Notes: generated by a model from the letters alone, not told the origin. A DNA stretch of 64,000 nt from DIGJ01 sp041739345 (GCA_041739345.1 JBGSNZ010000014.1:1-64000), one strand, 5' to 3'; positions 1-9,153 are shown, counted from the first letter of the stretch. Translations and numbers: made by a program.

Positions 1-93
1 AGAAAATGGTCTTATAAAAAAGAAGAATGGTTAAATCCGGAGCGAACTGCAAAGGAAGAAGCAATAGAAATAAAGGGAGCACACGCTTCCTAA
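1..93 (+). CDS. C-terminal end of a gene cut by the window edge
   Basis: An open frame runs from base 1 to a TAA at 91-93 and gives the last 30 residues of a protein (ending GAHAS). It is rich in Lys and Glu. The fragment is too short to assign to a family, and the start lies outside the window. It could equally be part of a decayed gene, because the following 600 bases hold relics. Confidence 0.4.
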   Translation, partial: RKWSYKKEEWLNPERTAKEEAIEIKGAHAS

Positions 94-116
94 AATGAAA
101 ATGGAAAACAGGTAGG

Positions 117-254
117 GTGACAACTACTCAAAAAATTTCCGATATATTAAATGGAGTAGTTATTGAAATTAGTCTAAATGAAAATCATTCACAAGATTTT
201 TTAGAAATAAAATTATTGAATAGAGAGACTATTATATTAACATCATCGCTATGA
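117..254 (+). CDS. possible 45-aa ORF, unknown
   Basis: A GTG-initiated frame of 45 codons follows a weak purine-rich stretch (GGTAGG). The product begins VTTTQKISDILNG and has no recognisable domain or membrane segment. It sits between a gene end and decayed mobile-element sequence, so it may be a fragment of a larger broken gene. I do not recognise it, and translation is uncertain. Confidence 0.2.
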   Translation: MTTTQKISDILNGVVIEISLNENHSQDFLEIKLLNRETIILTSSL

Positions 255-417
255 GAAAAAATCAAGATTTGGAATAAAATTGTCGAATTAGATAGCCCTC
301 AGCAGCCCTGAGTAATACACCTACAAGTAACACTACCACTCAAAACCCCAGTATACAAGCATCTTCCAGCCCCACATTCTCTTTTCAAAGAGATAGTAAT
401 AAGAATTATTACAAAAG
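255..417. other. non-coding stretch before terminator
   Basis: I see no convincing gene here. The stretch is followed directly by a strong terminator (418-449) and by recombinase remains on the minus strand, which suggests the scar of a former integrated element. Confidence 0.3.
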
Positions 418-449
418 CCTTGAAATATCAACGTTTCAAGGTTTTTTTT
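418..449 (+). terminator. intrinsic terminator
   Basis: Eight-base perfect arms (CCTTGAAA / TTTCAAGG) flank an 8-base loop and are followed by eight T residues. The hairpin lies at the 3' side of decayed recombinase remains. Confidence 0.8.
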
Positions 450-483
450 ATTGCTGTTGTGAATTTGTTGTGAATTTAAATTA

Positions 484-647
484 TTACGCTAATTTAAATT
501 CGATTATTTCTGCCGTTTTCTTTCTGGTGGATGCCAAAATGTCATCGGGTATATCTGCTATCACACTATATCCGAATTCCCTAAGTAATCGGATACAATC
601 TTTATATCCACACCGATATTCAATAAAAGTGTAGCATTACAATGACG
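484..647 (-). pseudogene. tyrosine recombinase/integrase C-terminal relic, frameshifted
   Basis: Read on the minus strand, the first frame gives RHCNATLLLNIGVDIKIV then SDYLGNSDI. This matches the C-terminal catalytic box of tyrosine recombinases (R-H-x-x-AT-LL, then L-G-H/N-S). A frameshift with a missing codon follows, after which a second frame continues IADI...ILASTRKKTAEII and stops at 484-486, like the usual tail of phage or ICE integrases. The catalytic Tyr codon appears to be lost at the lesion. Only the last 55 or so residues remain; upstream sequence switches abruptly to a MATE-like relic. This is a dead gene marking an old integrated element. Confidence 0.65.
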
Positions 648-911
648 TATCGCTGTTTATTTTTATTGATCCTGTTCTTAGGTTAGTGGGAGCATCAGAT
701 AACTCGCTCCCATATTGTATTGATTATTTAAAATGGGCGGTTTTGATAGGAGCTATTCCTTATGCAATTAAACAGATTCTTTCACAAGTGTTTATTGAGG
801 AAGGAGAACCAAAACTGTCTAGCAAGGTAATTACTACTGTATCCGTTTCTTTTCAGCACTTGGGGGGATATAGAGGCTGCTGCATGGGGAGTGTTTATTC
901 ATTGCCGATAA
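648..911 (+). pseudogene. MATE-family efflux pump relic
   Basis: The plus-strand frame from about 648 encodes a hydrophobic stretch followed by DPVLRLVGASDNSLPYCIDYL, close to the motif after the first helices of MATE multidrug exporters (compare MRMMGADDTLYPYAVSYM in the intact copy at 1237). A later part reads GDIEAAAWGVFIHC in another frame, like the MATE GxxGAA motif, so at least one frameshift is present. Both ends are missing. It abuts the integrase relic, so an old rearrangement probably joined the two. Confidence 0.5.
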
Positions 912-1065
912 AAATAGCAGTAGGTTTGAGAAGAGTCAAGAGAAGTCATGCGTGGCATTGCGTAATCAACACATATGCAACAATGAACACTAAGAATTCC
1001 TTGTTTCGGGCTTTCTGTGTTATGCAAACGTAAGGCATATGGTGCTGTACCAAATCAAGATATGA

Positions 1066-1093
1066 TTGACATTTAAAATATAGTTGATATAAT
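1066..1093 (+). promoter_or_regulatory. sigma-A-type promoter for the MATE gene
   Basis: TTGACA (1066-1071) and TATAAT (1088-1093) are both perfect consensus hexamers separated by 16 bp. The next gene start is at 1237, so the transcript has a leader of roughly 135 bases containing a terminator hairpin. Confidence 0.75.
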
Positions 1094-1186
1094 AACATAG
1101 TCGGACGGCATATTATTGATATGCCTTGCAAGGTGTTTCTTTTTTCTTTTGAAAATTGAAATTCCCGGATGGTCATGTATATTCAT

Positions 1187-1224
1187 AGACCAGATAAGAT
1201 AATTCTTATCTGGTCTATTTTTTT
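1187..1224 (+). terminator. leader terminator / attenuator before MATE gene
   Basis: Perfect 12-bp arms (AGACCAGATAAG / CTTATCTGGTCT) surround a 6-base loop and are followed by a run of T, lying between the promoter at 1066 and the MATE start at 1237, just before its AGGAGG ribosome binding site. A short frame of 23 codons (1169-1240) overlaps the hairpin and the start codon of the MATE gene, but has no good ribosome binding site. The placement suggests conditional termination; the ligand or sensing mechanism is unknown. Confidence 0.65.
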
Positions 1225-1236
1225 AGGAGGAAATGT

Positions 1237-2553
1237 ATGAATTTATTAAAAGACAACGTAAAAAGCTTATATTTTAAATTTTTGATTCCATCATTAGGAA
1301 GCGCTATGGTCATGTCAATTTACACGTTGACAGATGCTATCGTGATTGGAAAAGGTGTAGGGACAGATGCACTTGCAGCACTTAGTATCACAACACCATT
1401 ATTGTGCGTGTTAATGGCAACTGGAATTCTTTTTGGAGTAGGTGGATCGGTGCAAATGAGTGTTCACCTGGGCACAGGTAATCATAAAAAGGCAAATCGC
1501 TTTTTTACCTTATCTTTTCTAGTGCTGTCTCTTATCTGTATTGCTCTATGGATATTATATGGATTTGGAATGCCTTTTTTTCTTAGGATGATGGGAGCAG
1601 ATGATACATTATATCCATACGCCGTATCCTATATGAATTATATCAATCTTTTTCTGCCAGCAGCTGTATTTTCAAATTATCTGGCTATATTTATTCGGGC
1701 TGATAATGACCCAAACCGAGCAATGGCAGGGGTATTAATTGGAGGAGTTGTTAATATTGTTTTGGATATTGTGTTTGTGTTTCCAATGCATTATGGGATG
1801 GCGGGTGCAGCACTGGCTTCCGCTATTGGTATGACGATTCAGGTGATGATAAGTTTTAGTCATTTCCTTACAAAGAACAATCAGCTTCATTTTGTAAAAC
1901 CACACCACATAATTTATAGTGTCGGCATTATTATCGGAAATGGAATACCTAGTTTCTTTAATGAATTCGCAAACGGATTTATCGTTATGCTATTTAATAT
2001 ACAGATTTTGAAGTATTGCGGTACGGCTGCATTATCTATATATAGTGTAATTTCTAACTGTGTTATTTTATTTAATTCGTTGTTTACTGGTGTTGGACAG
2101 TCAATACAGCCTGTTATTTCTATGAATTATGGTGCGGGAAATCTGCATCGAATCCGAACCGTAAAGAAAATGGCATATATAACGATTATAGTATTAGGGA
2201 TTCTTTTTTCTCTGAGTGGTATGCTATTTCCTAAAATTATTTGTAAAATTTTTATGAAAACTACTTCGGAAATGGAACTGATTGCAGATTTGGGAATTCG
2301 ATTATACTTTATTGTTTTTCTTCCGCTTGGAATCAACCTGCTGACCTCTTATTATTTACAGGCAATAATTCGTATAAAAGAGTCTTTTTGCATTTCACTT
2401 CTAAGAAACATTGTATTAAGCAGTATTTTTATTATGACATTTCCTATTTTATTTGGTGCTAATAGTCTATGGCTTGTTATGCCAGTGGTAGAATTGTTAG
2501 TATTATTGGTAAGTGTTTTTTTTCTTTGTGGCAAATCAGGATTTGTCAAATGA
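1237..2553 (+). CDS. MATE family multidrug/Na+ antiporter
   Basis: The 438-residue product is an integral membrane protein with about 12 hydrophobic segments and the two-fold repeat of MATE exporters. The first half carries SIYTLTDAIVIGKGVGTDALAAL and MGADDTLYPYAVSYM, and the second repeats the pattern around GVGQSIQPVISMNYGAG. The family exports cationic drugs or metabolites by antiport with Na+ or H+. Start at 1237 is supported by AGGAGG seven bases upstream. It is likely controlled by the leader terminator at 1187-1224. The substrate cannot be predicted from sequence alone. Confidence 0.92.
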   Translation: MNLLKDNVKSLYFKFLIPSLGSAMVMSIYTLTDAIVIGKGVGTDALAALSITTPLLCVLMATGILFGVGGSVQMSVHLGTGNHKKANRFFTLSFLVLSLICIALWILYGFGMPFFLRMMGADDTLYPYAVSYMNYINLFLPAAVFSNYLAIFIRADNDPNRAMAGVLIGGVVNIVLDIVFVFPMHYGMAGAALASAIGMTIQVMISFSHFLTKNNQLHFVKPHHIIYSVGIIIGNGIPSFFNEFANGFIVMLFNIQILKYCGTAALSIYSVISNCVILFNSLFTGVGQSIQPVISMNYGAGNLHRIRTVKKMAYITIIVLGILFSLSGMLFPKIICKIFMKTTSEMELIADLGIRLYFIVFLPLGINLLTSYYLQAIIRIKESFCISLLRNIVLSSIFIMTFPILFGANSLWLVMPVVELLVLLVSVFFLCGKSGFVK

Positions 2554-2748
2554 ATATGACACAAACTGTCTTGTGAGGTTATTTGTATATATAAAAGAAC
2601 TGTGGTAAAATATTCATAGTGTGAAGTAACATCATTTTGTTTTTAGTAAAAAGTAAAGGAACTTAAATTCTAAATTAATCTTTGTGGAATAAATCCCTAA
2701 TATAAAAAAGATCGGCTCATAATTTTATATGGAAAGGAAGATATATCT

Positions 2749-3738
2749 ATGAACAAATTAAATGACTATTTATACTCTGGAGATACTGTTCTTAAAATTT
2801 TACAGAGATATACGGAGGATTTAAAAAAATCAGCTAAAGAAACTAATAATGCAATTGATCTTGTGCATAGCAATTTTCTGATTCAAATCGCAGAACTTTT
2901 ACGGCACAACGAATTCCTGACTTCCCAGTCTCAAAGAATCAAGGAATTTTATAAATTAATGGCAAATGACTACCCTTTTCTTGCATTTACTTTTAAGGGA
3001 CGAATTAAATCATTGATTAGAGCAGAAGAAAAATTTAATGGATACATAGTTGAATATATTTATAATTATTACAATGAATATGGTAATTATCCTTCACTTC
3101 CCGAACTGAAAAATTGCGTAAATTGTTTTCGCGACTTGATTGCATATAGAATTGTAATCTCACTTCCTAAATGTCATTTAAAAGAAGGAGAAAATTGCGC
3201 TAAGGAAGAAATAAAATATCTATATGATATTGCAAATAAGTTACCTGATTTTTTAGAGGAAAGGGGATTTACAGCAGAAATATTGCCGTTAGTTGGTGAG
3301 AAAAAATCACCCTTGCTAAAAAATAGCGTAAGTCCGTACTATAAAGACTATATTATAAACTCAAAGCCACATGGATATCGTTCATTGCATATAACATTTT
3401 ACGATAATATTGCTCGTTGTTATGTAGAAGTACAACTGCGTACAAAAGAAATGGACGATTTTGCTGAGATTGGTCCTGCTAATCATTTGGGTTATGAAAA
3501 ACAACAAAAAAGTGAAAGGTCTAGAAGAGATGAAATTTCAGAAGGAGAATATATTTATTTTGATGAGGCCTATGAAAGAGGTATTCGTTTGCAGCAACTT
3601 GAACTATCAAAATTGGATGTGAATATGTTTTCAGCAGTGAATAATTCACTTGTTAATGATGGATGTGGACTCTATCGCGGAAGAGTTATACTTCCTTTTG
3701 AGCATCTTTCAAGATTTCAAAATGACCTTGTAGATTAA
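2749..3738 (+). CDS. RelA/SpoT-domain protein, probable (p)ppGpp synthetase
   Basis: The product has 329 residues. Residues around 85-130 (GRIKSLIRAEEKF then CFRDLIAYRIV) and 205-250 (KPHGYRSLHITF, VEVQLRTKEMDDFAE, NHLGYE) match the RelA/SpoT synthetase fold, including the GYRSLH motif and the E-x-Q-x-R-T strand. There is no HD hydrolase, TGS or ACT domain, so it is a stand-alone alarmone-synthetase-like protein, longer than typical RelP/RelQ (about 210-260). Expected role is pyrophosphate transfer from ATP to GTP/GDP under stress. It stands alone between a MATE gene and a two-component system, with its own terminator. Confidence 0.85.
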   Translation: MNKLNDYLYSGDTVLKILQRYTEDLKKSAKETNNAIDLVHSNFLIQIAELLRHNEFLTSQSQRIKEFYKLMANDYPFLAFTFKGRIKSLIRAEEKFNGYIVEYIYNYYNEYGNYPSLPELKNCVNCFRDLIAYRIVISLPKCHLKEGENCAKEEIKYLYDIANKLPDFLEERGFTAEILPLVGEKKSPLLKNSVSPYYKDYIINSKPHGYRSLHITFYDNIARCYVEVQLRTKEMDDFAEIGPANHLGYEKQQKSERSRRDEISEGEYIYFDEAYERGIRLQQLELSKLDVNMFSAVNNSLVNDGCGLYRGRVILPFEHLSRFQNDLVD

Positions 3739-3742
3739 AATC

Positions 3743-3778
3743 AAAACCTCTCCGGACAGCTGTCTTGGGAGGTTTTTT
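3743..3778 (+). terminator. intrinsic terminator
   Basis: AAAACCTC and the GGAGGTTTT arm pair across an inner TCCGGACA/TGTC stem and run into TTTTTT. It lies four bases after the RelA/SpoT-type gene. A closely related hairpin recurs at 10280. Confidence 0.8.
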
Positions 3779-3872
3779 GTATAATATTTTGGAAAATTGT
3801 GCTAATATACTTATATAAATACGTGAATAGAATGCGATTTAAAATAACAGATGAAATAAAGGTGAATATGCA

Positions 3873-4568
3873 ATGAAGAAAATATTAATTGTAGAAGATG
3901 ATTTCAAACTTAATAATGGAATTCGGCTGGCGCTAAAAGGTCAGGAATATATGTGTTATCAGAGTGATTCTATTTCTTCTGCCAATGAAACTTTTCTAAA
4001 GGAAAAAGTGGATCTTATATTGCTAGATATTAATCTTCCGGATGGATGTGGGCTGGATTGGTTAGTGGACATACGGAAAAAAAGTACAGTCCCCATTATA
4101 CTGATATCAGCCAACAATATGGAGATGGATATTGTATCAGGATTGGAACTTGGAGGCAATGATTATATAACGAAACCCTTTAGTTTGATGGTGCTTCGTG
4201 CAAGGATCGGAGTGCAGTTACGTGAGATGGAGAGCGAAAGTACACAGATAATTCAAATGGATGATTTCTATTTCGACTTTCGAAAAATAGAGTTTCGTGT
4301 AGGCGGTAAACTCATTGAATTAAGCCGTACAGAACAGAAACTTCTTCGAAAACTTGTTGATAATCCTGGTATTACATTAAATAGAAGTATGTTAACGGAT
4401 GAAATCTGGTCAGGAGATTCGGAATATGTGGATGAACATGCACTTACGGTTGTGATTAAGAGATTACGTGATAAATTAGAAGATTCCCAAAGCAAGAGGC
4501 CATATATCAAAACGGTTTATGGTATCGGTTACGCATGGAACAATGACAACGGGAGCAGTCAAACATGA
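3873..4568 (+). CDS. OmpR-family response regulator
   Basis: The 231-residue product has an N-terminal receiver domain (acidic pair ED near residues 8-9, phospho-acceptor Asp in LILLDINLPDG near 52, Lys in ITKPFSL near 103) and a C-terminal winged helix (residues 130-225, ending TVYGIGYAW). It overlaps the following kinase by four bases (ATGA), so the two are translationally coupled. Its neighbours, an ABC ATPase and a long FtsX-like permease, place it among modules that sense and expel antimicrobial peptides; that role is inferred. Confidence 0.92.
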   Translation: MKKILIVEDDFKLNNGIRLALKGQEYMCYQSDSISSANETFLKEKVDLILLDINLPDGCGLDWLVDIRKKSTVPIILISANNMEMDIVSGLELGGNDYITKPFSLMVLRARIGVQLREMESESTQIIQMDDFYFDFRKIEFRVGGKLIELSRTEQKLLRKLVDNPGITLNRSMLTDEIWSGDSEYVDEHALTVVIKRLRDKLEDSQSKRPYIKTVYGIGYAWNNDNGSSQT

Positions 4569-5560
4569 ATCAGAATATAACTATCATGATTTGTTTTATT
4601 AGTAATGTGATTTTATTATTTATGGTTATAATTACATACTGGTATGGGAAGCAGCGTGAAAAAAGAATGCTTATACGCTTACAACATATGCTTGAGGATG
4701 CAATTGCTGGTACCTTTACTGAATCTGAGCTAGAAGAATCAAAGGTATCGGAACTAGAAAGCAGTATGTGGCGTTTTCTAAATGATTGCCAGGTCTCATC
4801 GTTTCATTTGAAAGAGCAAAAGCAGCGGATTCAATCCCTGATATCGGATATTTCTCATCAAACGGTCACTCCCATATCTAACATAAAGATTTATGCGGAA
4901 TTGTTAGAAGAACAGCAGAATGTATGGAAAACAAAGAAGAACATTATGGATGTGGGAATGGCAGAAGAGATACAAGTAGATATGGTTGAAGAGATGCAAA
5001 TGGATATAGCAGAAGAAATAGATGCTATAAAGGATCAGGTTGAGAAACTTGACTTTTTAATTGAATCACTGGTAAAAGTATCTCGACTGGAGAATGGTAT
5101 TCTGTCTCTGAAGCCACAAAAAGCTTGTATCAGTGAAGTTTTATCAGCTTTGAAGACACAGTTTGCCAAGAAGGCACAGAATAAGAATATTACGCTTGTT
5201 ATTGAAGATTCCATAGAAGAAGCAGAATTTGACGTGAAGTGGACCATAGAAGCAATCGCAAATATTGTGGATAATGCTATAAAATATACGCCAGATGGTG
5301 GACAAGTAATAATTAGGATAAGTTCCTATTCATTATTTTTACGTCTGGATGTGATTGATACGGGTATTGGGATAGCGAAACAGGAAATGGGTAACATATT
5401 TACCCGATTTTATCGTTCTCACGTTGTCCGTACACAACCAGGAGTAGGAATTGGGTTATATCTAGCTAGAGAGGTTTTAAAAATGCAAAAAGGCTATATA
5501 AAAGTTTCATCAAAAGTGGGAGAGGGCTCGACCTTCTCCGTGTTTTTATATCGTGGATAA
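4565..5560 (+). CDS. sensor histidine kinase with inserted 8-residue repeats
   Basis: The 331-residue kinase has one N-terminal membrane helix (residues about 6-26), almost no extracellular domain, an H-box (DISHQTVTPISNI), N-box (NIVDNAIKYTP), and G-boxes (DTGIGI, GVGIGLYLA). Small kinases of this kind often rely on a partner ABC transporter for signal detection. An insertion after the H-box holds three tandem 8-residue units (MAEEIQVD, MVEEMQMD, IAEEIDAI), a lengthening of the dimerisation coil. Translation is coupled to the regulator upstream, and a terminator follows at 5665. Confidence 0.92.
   Translation: MNQNITIMICFISNVILLFMVIITYWYGKQREKRMLIRLQHMLEDAIAGTFTESELEESKVSELESSMWRFLNDCQVSSFHLKEQKQRIQSLISDISHQTVTPISNIKIYAELLEEQQNVWKTKKNIMDVGMAEEIQVDMVEEMQMDIAEEIDAIKDQVEKLDFLIESLVKVSRLENGILSLKPQKACISEVLSALKTQFAKKAQNKNITLVIEDSIEEAEFDVKWTIEAIANIVDNAIKYTPDGGQVIIRISSYSLFLRLDVIDTGIGIAKQEMGNIFTRFYRSHVVRTQPGVGIGLYLAREVLKMQKGYIKVSSKVGEGSTFSVFLYRG
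4958..5029 (+). repeat. three tandem 24-bp repeats inside the kinase gene
   Basis: Three in-frame 24-base units begin at 4958, 4982 and 5006 and encode MAEEIQVD, MVEEMQMD and IAEEIDAI. The array is an exact multiple of three, so the frame is kept. It lies in the DHp helix region, shortly after the phospho-accepting His. Confidence 0.75.
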
Positions 5561-5664
5561 CGAATAGTTCTGTACTAAATTATGAAGGTATATAAGAATT
5601 ACCGATATCAAAAGTGTCAGATCTGATATATTTTAGATACTAACTGGAAACAATCGTGTGATAT

Positions 5665-5694
5665 AGTCTGTATTGTGATGATACAGACTTTTTT
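5665..5694 (+). terminator. intrinsic terminator between kinase and ABC genes
   Basis: AGTCTGTA / TACAGACT arms with a 9-base loop run into six T residues. It separates the two-component pair from the transporter genes, which implies that the transporter has its own regulated transcription or depends on readthrough. Confidence 0.75.
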
Positions 5695-5737
5695 GGTTTT
5701 GGGTTAAGGATTAAATAATAAGTTTGGAGGACCAGTA

Positions 5738-6403
5738 ATGTTAATTTTACAGGCAAAGAATTTACGTAAAATATATGGGAAGGGAGAGGCAGAAGTAGCG
5801 GCGCTAGATGGGGTGAACCTAATGGTTGAAAAAGGTGAATTTATTGCAATCGTAGGTACATCGGGAAGTGGAAAAACCACGCTTTTACATATGATTGGTG
5901 GATTGGATATACCCACTAGTGGCAGCGCAATGGTGGATCAGAAACAATTAGAACAGTTAAATGATGATGAATTAACAATATTTCGAAGAAGAAAAATTGG
6001 ATTCATATTTCAACAATACAATCTAGTTCCAATGTTAACTGTATGGGAAAATATCATTTTACCGTTAAAATTAGATAACAAGCGGGTGGATAGAGAGTAT
6101 ATCGACGAAATTATTGAGATACTAGGTTTGGAAAAAAAACGTAACAGTCTGCCGGGTCAGCTTTCTGGTGGACAACAGCAAAGAGTAACGATTGCACGGG
6201 CATTGGCCATTAAGCCTTCTATTATCTTGGCAGATGAACCAACCGGTAACTTAGATTCAAAAACTAGTCAGGATGTATTAGGGATTTTAAAAGTTACGAG
6301 TGAACGATATCAACAAACCATCGTTATGATTACTCACAATGAAGAAATTGCTCAGATGGCAGACCGAATTATTCGGATCGAAGATGGACGAATAGTTTCG
6401 TAA
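5738..6403 (+). CDS. ABC transporter ATPase, MacB/BceA-type
   Basis: The 221-residue ATPase contains Walker A (GTSGSGKTT near 38-46), Q-loop (FQQYNLVP), signature LSGGQQQR, Walker B (IILADEPTGNLDS) and the H-switch (MITHNEE). The PTGNLDS motif and size fit ATPases that drive FtsX-like permeases. The start is preceded by TTGGAGG. It partners with the permease at 6448; with the upstream two-component system it likely forms a peptide-antibiotic detoxification or sensing unit. Confidence 0.93.
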   Translation: MLILQAKNLRKIYGKGEAEVAALDGVNLMVEKGEFIAIVGTSGSGKTTLLHMIGGLDIPTSGSAMVDQKQLEQLNDDELTIFRRRKIGFIFQQYNLVPMLTVWENIILPLKLDNKRVDREYIDEIIEILGLEKKRNSLPGQLSGGQQQRVTIARALAIKPSIILADEPTGNLDSKTSQDVLGILKVTSERYQQTIVMITHNEEIAQMADRIIRIEDGRIVS

Positions 6404-6447
6404 AGTGGGCATGTTAAGCTAGTATGATAGAGTGAGGTTAAATAATA

Positions 6448-9051
6448 ATGAAAGAAATAACACCAGAAGTGCAGAGGGAAGATTTCCAGAGCGATGCAGC
6501 TTTATATTTGGAACATAAGTTTATAAAAAGTTATAAGAAAAATACGTTGGCTATATTTTTTAGTTTTGCATTAACCATTACATTGATTACATCACTGTTA
6601 ATATTAATACATACGAATCATAGGATGGAAAATATTCAGTGGCAAATGTTATTTACGAATTCTGATTGCAGCATAAATGAAATAGACGGTGAGAAGGTAG
6701 AGAAGCTAACTTCTAGTACCCTGCTTGATTGGTACGCCATTGCTCAGGTGGAGTATAAAGAATATAGCAGAAATTCTCAGTTTATTCTTGTAAATCGTGG
6801 AGATGACAGTTACATTACATTGACAACAAAATTAGATAAGGGACGAATGCCAAAAGCAGAAAATGAAGTAGTAGCAGAGCGTTGGGCATTGCTCAATATG
6901 GGAATTGAACCAGTTTGCAATCAGGAGTTTGAAATTCATAATGATACAGATGGGAAATCAGAAAAATATAAGTTAGTTGGCATTCTATCCGATGTTACAT
7001 CGAATAAGAAGTATGGGATAAAAAGTCTTTATGCACCTATGAAGGCAAAGGGTAATGACAGTTACAGTGTTTGTGTCCGGTTTAATGATGGTTCCAAATA
7101 TAATAAAAACGTAAAAAATATAATAGATCGTTTAAATATAAAGAAAAAACAGATTTCAAAGTGCCCAGGAAGAGAAGATACGGCCGAATTATGGAAGATA
7201 GATGTTGAGATTATTAGCGTATTACTACTTATTTGTATGATTGTCTTTTATGGTGTATACCGTATTGCATTGATGTCTAGAAAAAAACTATATGGAGTTC
7301 TTCGTGCAATTGGAATGAAACGTAGTCAAATGATGCGTATGATTTTATTGGAGTTATATGAAATGTACGCCATAAGTGTTCCGGTTGGTGTTATACTGGG
7401 TGCTTCGATTGCACTATTGATTTCTAAGTTATCTGGAGACACCAATAAAGATATCTATCTAAACAATGAAAAGATTGCTTTTTCTACGGTAATTCCTTTT
7501 TGGCAAATTGGGCTTTGTATCTTGGTAATTGCATTGTTTGTAGGTTTTGTAGGTTATTTCTCAGGAAGAAAAATCAGTAGAAGTCCCGTTCCTTCATTGC
7601 TTAGCAATAGCGATAGTAGTATTCATACCTTAAACAGCTCGGTCCTGCGTTTAGGGGAAAGATATGGTAGAAGTTTTACGTTGTTTTTCTTAGGAAGCAA
7701 ATATATATTGAAAGATAAAAGAACTTCGCTATTTGTAATACTGACAATATGTGTAGGAACTGTATTATTTACCGGGTTATCTTATGAAAAAGAAATGGCA
7801 AAAACCTATCGGGATGATACAAAAGAAATGAATTATTTGAATGGTCAATATGAAATGGGATCTTTGTGGGTTGGCAGTGCTTTGGAAGGTATTGATCGGG
7901 AATGTGCTAAGAAGATTGCATCCCTAAAAGGGGTAAGTGCGGTTAAAACGCAAGCAGGAATACCAATCCGCGTTGTAGATGATAGAAGCGTAAAGAGAAA
8001 TGATACATATTATGATGATATGTATAAAAAATTACTTAAATATCAAGATTACCCTATTGCGGGTTATGACGGAACAGATCAAATATACAAATCCATACTT
8101 TATGGATATAACAAAGATGCGTTAAAAGAATTGAAAAAATATGTAATAGCAGGAGATTTTGATGTAAATGCTTTAAAAGAGGATGAGATTATTTTGTCAG
8201 TATTGCATATGAAGGATACAAAACAAAATAATAACCCCGGTAATTATAAAGATGGAACCCCGTTAATGCAATATCAGGTGGGGGATAGGCTTCAAATTAA
8301 ATACCGTGTAGATTTTGATACTAGCCAGAAATCCTATGATACTTTAGTGGATACCAAAGCGAAATATTACTATAAAACCTATAAGGTAGTAGCAATTGTG
8401 TCATTTGCCTATATGTTTGATTGCAATATAAACATATATCCACTTTTGATTACCAAGGATGAACAGATTCAGAAAATATGTCCGGATAGTCATATTCACC
8501 GTATGAATATTGATGGTGATGATTCTTTTACAAAAAGTAGACAGGAGCAATTGGAGCGGCAGTTGATAAAGCTTGGGAATCAGAATGAGAATGTGTCCAC
8601 TCGCAGCATGATATCGGACATTCGTAATAATGAGATGCTCTATCAAAAGCAAATGGTATATGTGATAGGAATTGCCATTGTTGCACTTATTTTGGTTTTA
8701 ATAAATATGATAAATAACCTAAACTATCGAATGCAAACCAGGACTCGGGAAATCTGTATGTATCGAGCAATAGGAATGAGTGTGAAAATGATACGGCGCA
8801 TGATGGTATTTGAAAATGGACTCCTTGGAATCATGGGCATATTATTAGGATATATAATTACGAATCCTGTATTAAGGTATTTGTATAAGCAATCGAATAT
8901 GAAGGCATATGGTCATCGGTTTGAATATAATTACACAGACTTTTTCCTGATATCAGTTATAATATTATTGATTTGCGTTATACTATCGGTTCGGTTGTCA
9001 AAAGATTGGAAAACGAAGCAAATCATGGAACAAATAGACGTAGTGAAATGA
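6448..9051 (+). CDS. FtsX-like ABC permease
   Basis: The 867-residue membrane protein has an N-terminal helix (about 30-50), an extracellular domain, three helices (about 255-370) with an RAIGMKRSQM loop, a second single helix (about 425-442), a second large extracellular domain, and three C-terminal helices with RAIGMSVKMIRRM. The duplicated RAIGM coupling motifs mark an FtsX/MacB-type duplication. It follows its ATPase by 44 bases. The likely role is extrusion of, or signalling about, membrane-active peptides. Confidence 0.9.
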   Translation: MKEITPEVQREDFQSDAALYLEHKFIKSYKKNTLAIFFSFALTITLITSLLILIHTNHRMENIQWQMLFTNSDCSINEIDGEKVEKLTSSTLLDWYAIAQVEYKEYSRNSQFILVNRGDDSYITLTTKLDKGRMPKAENEVVAERWALLNMGIEPVCNQEFEIHNDTDGKSEKYKLVGILSDVTSNKKYGIKSLYAPMKAKGNDSYSVCVRFNDGSKYNKNVKNIIDRLNIKKKQISKCPGREDTAELWKIDVEIISVLLLICMIVFYGVYRIALMSRKKLYGVLRAIGMKRSQMMRMILLELYEMYAISVPVGVILGASIALLISKLSGDTNKDIYLNNEKIAFSTVIPFWQIGLCILVIALFVGFVGYFSGRKISRSPVPSLLSNSDSSIHTLNSSVLRLGERYGRSFTLFFLGSKYILKDKRTSLFVILTICVGTVLFTGLSYEKEMAKTYRDDTKEMNYLNGQYEMGSLWVGSALEGIDRECAKKIASLKGVSAVKTQAGIPIRVVDDRSVKRNDTYYDDMYKKLLKYQDYPIAGYDGTDQIYKSILYGYNKDALKELKKYVIAGDFDVNALKEDEIILSVLHMKDTKQNNNPGNYKDGTPLMQYQVGDRLQIKYRVDFDTSQKSYDTLVDTKAKYYYKTYKVVAIVSFAYMFDCNINIYPLLITKDEQIQKICPDSHIHRMNIDGDDSFTKSRQEQLERQLIKLGNQNENVSTRSMISDIRNNEMLYQKQMVYVIGIAIVALILVLINMINNLNYRMQTRTREICMYRAIGMSVKMIRRMMVFENGLLGIMGILLGYIITNPVLRYLYKQSNMKAYGHRFEYNYTDFFLISVIILLICVILSVRLSKDWKTKQIMEQIDVVK

Positions 9052-9097
9052 GTTATTCAATTTTCAAGCAAATTGTGGTAGAATATCAATGGAAATG

Positions 9098-9123
9098 CCT
9101 GACAACATTTCTATATTGTCAGG
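9098..9123 (+). terminator. weak hairpin after ABC permease
   Basis: CCTGACAA / TTGTCAGG arms surround a 10-base loop 47 bases after the permease stop. No T tract follows, so it may be an RNA processing or stability hairpin rather than a full terminator. Confidence 0.4.
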
Positions 9124-9153
9124 ATGATAAAATTATTTTGGAGAAGCGGTAAA

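Noticed and set aside
946..1176. 76-codon minus-strand frame upstream of the MATE gene
   Set aside because: It crosses the promoter and leader, has no ribosome binding site, and gives no recognisable protein.
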